Source of the DNA: Tachypleus tridentatus
Taxonomy: Eukaryota > Arthropoda > Merostomata > Xiphosura > Limulidae
Direction: 5' to 3'
NCBI RefSeq assembly: GCF_004210375.1
Contig: NC_134837.1
Location: forward strand, 22,453,586-22,517,585
Length of the DNA: 64,000 nt
A program made the translations under genes and the position numbers. Under the pieces are notes generated by a model. That model was not told where the DNA came from. It saw only the letters and a program-made list of their open reading frames with translations, and did not search any database. Below, piece after piece: positions 60,001 to 64,000 of the stretch. Numbering within the stretch: the stretch's first letter is position 1; every line of letters starts with the position of its first letter.

Positions 60001-61363
60001 ATATTAAAAGGAATTCTTTTTTACAATGGGGCCATCATTCTAAACAGGACATTTGCCAATGGGATACAATGTCTTACCCAATTTTTTATGTATATTATTA
60101 TTATTACTTTCTTGAAAACATCTTGAAAGTTTGTTTGCAGTTTTAGCTGGTTTTTTTGTTTCAATGTGAGAACATAAGTAGGTAATATGGTAATTATAGC
60201 TTGTATTTTTCAAGATTGGAAATTACACATTGTTGTAAAATAGATGGCACTTCATAGCATAAAATTAGCATCTCATTAGAAAGAAATGGTTGTTTTAATG
60301 AAACAGTTGTCAAACACATCCTTCAGTCAAATACAAGAGATTAAGAATTTTCAAAAATTATTAAAAAATACAGAAAAGAAAAATGTCTGAACACAAAAAA
60401 TGCAACAATTTAATTCATTTATACAAGAACTTAGAGCAATTACCCATAATTGAAACATTGTTTACAAAACTTGTTTTGAATATTTATAAAAATTAGAAAA
60501 AATTTGGTGGTAGACTTCATTTGATTACTGCATTCATCTTATAATTTTCACAAAGAATTCATCTTATGCTTTATCAGAGTAATACCACATTTCCACAAAA
60601 ATCTGTATCTATAAATAGGAATGCAAAATCCAAAGTTGGTTTTAAAGTGCAAATCAGTAATTATGAATGTAAAACATCATCCTGGATCTTGTGCCAATAT
60701 AATTATCTGCCTTTCAATCAGAGCTTGCAAAAGCTGATCATAAATTGATACAATGAACTGTAAAATAAAATATAAAGATATGAATCAAACATGAGAAAGA
60801 CAAAGCCTTTACATTTACCTAATTCGTAATACACAGTCAACCAAGAAAAGAAATCAGTAACGCCAAGGTAACTTTTCCTGAAAACATTAAAGTAACAAAC
60901 TGACTGAAGCTTTATAGAGAAGACAATGGCCAAATACAGGTAATAAATAAATCACAATTTGAAAACTTATGTTTACAATATTTTGAGATCACAGAAGTTA
61001 AATTACTGCATTATTTCACTCATTCACGAGATAAATAACTCCATAAGCCTGAAAAAGAGCACTTAACTATGCATCATACATAAATACACTTGCCGAGCTA
61101 ACAAACTGTGGAATACTGTTTGATCAACAAATGAAACTATGAATCTTAATGAAGAAATTCTTAGATTAACAAATCAGTAAATGTGTTAATAAATTTAATA
61201 TATAATGTACCAAAAGGAAGAGGAGCTATCCAGTCTCATAATTTGGACTGATTTCACGTGAGGTTAAGCACCACATTCCTACGTCAGATATAAAGCCGTT
61301 TCTCAAGTAGTTATAAGACACGAGAGTAGCCTTGTTCAACATTTGCCTTTTTTTTCTAATATA

Positions 61364-61599
61364 CAGCACGGCCCATAAGTCCCAACCCATCCATATATCT
61401 TATATATAAGGTGTATCTGTGTGATGTCCCTCATTCTTGCTGCATAATATTATATAACACCACATTCTGAGAGACATTTTCCTTAACATAGCAGGGGTTA
61501 TTGTTCCAAATGCTGCAGTAACAGCTGCCTTCAACTCATTACAAGTATTATTGAATATAACATAACATATGGATGGGTAGGGACTTACGGGCCACCCTG
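61364..61599 (-). mobile_element. Tc1/mariner-type short element with 35-bp terminal inverted repeats
   Basis: The left end cagcacggcccataagtccc with aacccatccatat and the right end (reverse complement) cagggtggcccgtaagtccc with tacccatccatat form inverted repeats, each bordered by TA (61362-61363, 61600-61601). It is 236 bp long. The interior reads on the minus strand ELKAAVTAAFGTITPAMLRK then MSLRMW, which looks like the C-terminal end of a transposase. It is therefore a deletion derivative, not a pure MITE. Confidence 0.88.
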
Positions 61600-62393
61600 T
61601 ACATTTCCTCGTGCAACAGTTCTGCAAGTTGTGTTATTCATAAATGTTGTATAATAATCATCATGCTATTAGTATTATTGCACTGTATACTATTTATGTA
61701 TTAAAATACTTTTTCCTACGCAAAATTGCGACTTTTTTTCTTGTAACTAGATATGGCCACCAAATGGATAAAACATCAGATCCATCAAAACCTAGGATTC
61801 AGTCCCATGCACTATCGGCACAGAAAACATTTTTTCATGCCTTCCCTTCACAAAGTTATCAGCCGAAATGTAAAATAAAACTGAATGGTATGAAAGTGAT
61901 CACGTGTATTAACCATGGTAACGTTACATGTAATCCAAGCTTTCCCCTTCAAATATTTAGATATTCACATATTTGAAACATACATGGTACATGCCAGGCC
62001 ATGGCGAAAGACATTACGTATTTACCCCGTAAAACACTTTTAGCACTAGAAATTTAAACGGATAGTAAATAGTACTTGGTCTCCGAACAATACATTCAAA
62101 ATGCCAAACTTCAAACGTAATTACTATGTATAATAACAAACAAAACTACGTTATTTTACAAGTTTTCCAAAAAGTTAGATATGATGTTTTAAACCACTTA
62201 ATGATAATGATACAATACGATTGAAGTACGTTATTTACAACTTTTATTTTTTAAGACTATTACTAGTAAAATTTATTTAAATAAGTTTTGGAAACAGTAA
62301 TATATCTTAAACACGACTCAGTAAAATAAGTAATTCTTACAGATCGCAAATGTAAATATCGGATTTAAATTCGATTTTACACACTTTACCTAC

Positions 62394-62427
62394 CTCCAAA
62401 GCCTAACGTCGATGGTTCCAAAGAAAG
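62394..62427 (-). promoter_or_regulatory. RpL26: RpL26 5' UTR exon with TOP-like start
   Basis: The gene strand reads CTTTCTTT from 62427, then GGAACCATCGACGTTAGGCT to GGAG|GTAGGT. A C followed by seven pyrimidines is the 5' terminal oligopyrimidine signature of ribosomal protein mRNAs, which couples translation to TOR signalling. The donor pairs with the acceptor at 58686, giving a 63-nt 5' UTR without an upstream ATG. An alternative donor (GTAAAG) lies 4 nt downstream. No TATA box lies at the usual distance. Confidence 0.55.
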
Positions 62428-62548
62428 AATATAAATTTTTTATTCACCGTCTAACTGTGACCCCTGGTGGTAATTTGAAGATACATATTTAACCAGCAAG
62501 GCAGTACTCTCTTTTATTTATCAAAAACAACTACCTCCAAATACATTT

Positions 62549-62681
62549 GGCCCCCCGCTAGTACAGCGGTATGTCTCCGGATTTACAACGCTAAAATCAG
62601 GCGTTCGATTCCCCTCGGTGGGCTGAGCAGATAGCCCTTTGTGGCTTTGCTATAAGAAAAAAACACACACACAAAAACACC
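62549..62681 (+). mobile_element. complete short tRNA-derived SINE with 12-bp target duplication
   Basis: Starts ggccccccgctagtacagcg (A box), continues gatttacaacgctaaaatca, the B box gttcgattcccctcggtggg, then gctgagcagatagccctttg, tggctttgctataagaaaaa and an ACACAC tail. It is flanked by the exact direct repeat ccaaatacattt (62537-62548 and 62682-62693). An intact B box and a perfect target duplication indicate a fairly recent insertion, upstream of the RpL26 start. Confidence 0.93.
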
Positions 62682-62693
62682 CCAAATACATTT

Positions 62694-63151
62694 ATAGGTA
62701 TTTAAATCTGTTATATTTTTGGTTTATAACTATAATAAGCCTTTAATTTTCATTTTACTGCGGTATACTTTGTAAGCAGTATAACAGCAGATTTTCTTCT
62801 AACGTTTATATTAATAAACATCACAGGTGATTATAAAGTTGATTTGAAACATCTTTACCTCGCCGAAAATACACTCAACTAGATATTTACATTTAGTGAC
62901 GCAGAAAATTGAGAAAACGATTTCATATACCATTCTAATTCAAAACTGACTGATAAGCTCTATAAAAAATCTTTTATTTGAAACTGTATATTATGTTACG
63001 TAAAATTTATAAATATATATTAGCCCTCCACTCCCAATGGCTCGGGAGAAAGTCCAGGAGCAGATTAAGGAGACGACTATGGAGGTTGTAGCCCAAGGTA
63101 AAAAAAAAAAGAAAAGAAAAAAGGACAGATATAAAGAAAAATAACTGTCTC
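62694..63151. other. spacer, nothing recognised
   Basis: AT-rich, with a purine-rich run at 63098-63123. No gene or repeat end seen. Confidence 0.5.
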
Positions 63152-63260
63152 CATGATCTCATTGGCACAGCGGAATGTCTTTAGACTTACAATGTTAGAA
63201 ATCGAGGTTTGATATCCATGGTAGGTAAAATTGTGGAGCTGTGTGCTCAATTTAAAAAAG
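63152..63260 (+). mobile_element. short tRNA-derived SINE, diverged
   Basis: tctcattggcacagcggaat (A box), gacttacaatgttagaaatc, gaggtttgatatccatggta (B box region), then gagctgtgtgctcaatttaa. Same order as the short SINE family. Confidence 0.7.
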
Positions 63261-63274
63261 GATTTGTTTTAAAA

Positions 63275-63395
63275 TCCCCTGGTGAGTCAGCGGTTAGTCT
63301 TCAGATTTATAATGCTAAGATTAGAGGTTCAGTTACCTCGGTAGACATAGCTGATGATCCGATGTGGCTTTTTGATGTAGCAGAGATTATCTCTT
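63275..63395 (+). mobile_element. short tRNA-derived SINE, diverged
   Basis: cccctggtgagtcagcggtt (A box), gatttataatgctaagatta, gaggttcagttacctcggta (B box region), tagctgatgatccgatgtgg and ctttttgatgtag. A second copy directly after the one at 63152. Confidence 0.75.
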
Positions 63396-63469
63396 ATCTG
63401 TATATGAATGAGGATTTCAGTATGTCGACAAAATTGATTCCAATTAACAAGAATAAATGCGAATACTAA

Positions 63470-64000
63470 AAAATTGTCTTTTATCGCGAGCAAATGAACG
63501 GAGAAAAGTTTTAAAGAGACTGGTTTTGCTCCAATCATTGAAGGAGAACATTTTTTGTGTTATATGCAAATTGTTCTCAAGAGCAATGGAAACGATTTTG
63601 TTAGCAATAACTGGTTATTTTGACTGGAAGCATGTTACAAGAGAGTTTAGTCGGCATAAAAACAAGTTTGCTGCATAAAAGTTGCGTCATCAAATTTGTT
63701 ATTCATAAAAAAGAAATGAAGACGAATTGGCAAGACTTTATCAGAGCAGATGGATTCAATTACAAAGTTTCTTCACAAGGCTAACATTTAGAAGAAATAA
63801 TGAAATTGTTGGTTCAGTATACAATGTCAATTATTTAGAAATACTGGAGATTTTAGGTAAGCATGACATATTTCTTGCTGCACACATTCAGAAATGCGTA
63901 TATAAGGGGAAGGCCATGTTCCATACTTATTTACCAATTGTTTGTGACGAATACATAGAAATACTACACAAAGAAGTTTTCAATACCATTATTCAGTCAA
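63470..64000 (+). pseudogene. ZMYM1/hAT-like transposase fragment, runs off window
   Basis: The plus strand reads NIFCVICKLFSRAMETILLA then TGYFDWKHVTREFSRHKNKF (63547-63675), matching a TTF-type zinc finger with the (T)GYxDWKH motif. A frame change follows and from about 63770 an open frame runs to the window end: LTFRRNNEIVGSVYNVNYLE, ILEILGKHDIFLAAHIQKCV, then IVCDEYIEILHKEVFNTI. This is the layout of ZMYM1/DUF4371 hAT-like proteins, where LxFRGH-x-E precedes the NFLELIxLLAKYD block. The frame breaks between the two parts indicate a decayed copy; its 3' half lies outside the window. Confidence 0.7.

Larger units (their letters stand above)
58686..62393. other. RpL26 first intron (5' UTR intron)
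   Basis: A 3.7-kb AT-rich region between the presumed 5' UTR exon and coding exon 1. It contains a LINE remnant (59440-60000) and a small TIR element (61364-61599). The rest shows nothing recognisable. Confidence 0.55.

Overview
This is a window of AT-rich animal nuclear DNA. Genes have many short coding exons and long introns filled with transposon debris. I place it in a chelicerate, most likely a horseshoe crab (Limulus/Tachypleus/Carcinoscorpius). That rests on the two proteins reading as arthropod-like and on recalled resemblance of the long tRNA-derived SINE and the jockey-like LINE to horseshoe crab repeats. It is an inference, not a database result.

Two conserved protein-coding genes lie head-to-tail on the minus strand. 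(1) Mitochondrial HSP70 (mortalin, HSPA9; fly Hsc70-5) occupies 3921-40450. I reconstructed 17 coding exons whose phases all agree, giving 690 residues from a targeting-peptide exon to a Ser-rich tail ending EKNN. One intron (31128-31878) needs a GC-AG splice pair. (2) Ribosomal protein L26 (RpL26) has three coding exons (58489-58656, 55480-55620, 54120-54245; 144 residues). A likely 5' untranslated exon at 62394-62427 starts with a TOP-like pyrimidine tract, and a strong polyA signal follows the stop codon. Both are single-copy housekeeping genes: one imports and folds proteins in the mitochondrial matrix, the other is part of the cytosolic large ribosomal subunit. Nothing suggests they are functionally linked.

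Layout. 1-2560: LINE gag, hAT-like and LINE reverse-transcriptase remnants. 3540-40450: HSPA9. Its introns hold a 29-copy 50-bp minisatellite with higher-order structure (7501-8965), two copies of one jockey-like LINE (11070-14450 and 25572-29196), a deleted mariner (23880-24753), SINEs and a palindrome. 40450-54100: intergenic, with SINEs, a tandem duplication split by a SINE (40688-41168), a pogo/Tigger derivative (45693-46818) and a second mariner (48277-49528). 54100-62430: RpL26, with a LINE remnant and a small TIR element in its first intron. 62430-64000: short SINEs and a ZMYM1/hAT-like remnant running off the window.

I found no clearly novel biological system. The most notable items are the GC-AG intron, the minisatellite's higher-order repeats, the duplicated locus that preserves a SINE's empty site, and a dispersed unclassified repeat family seen at several places in both genes' introns.
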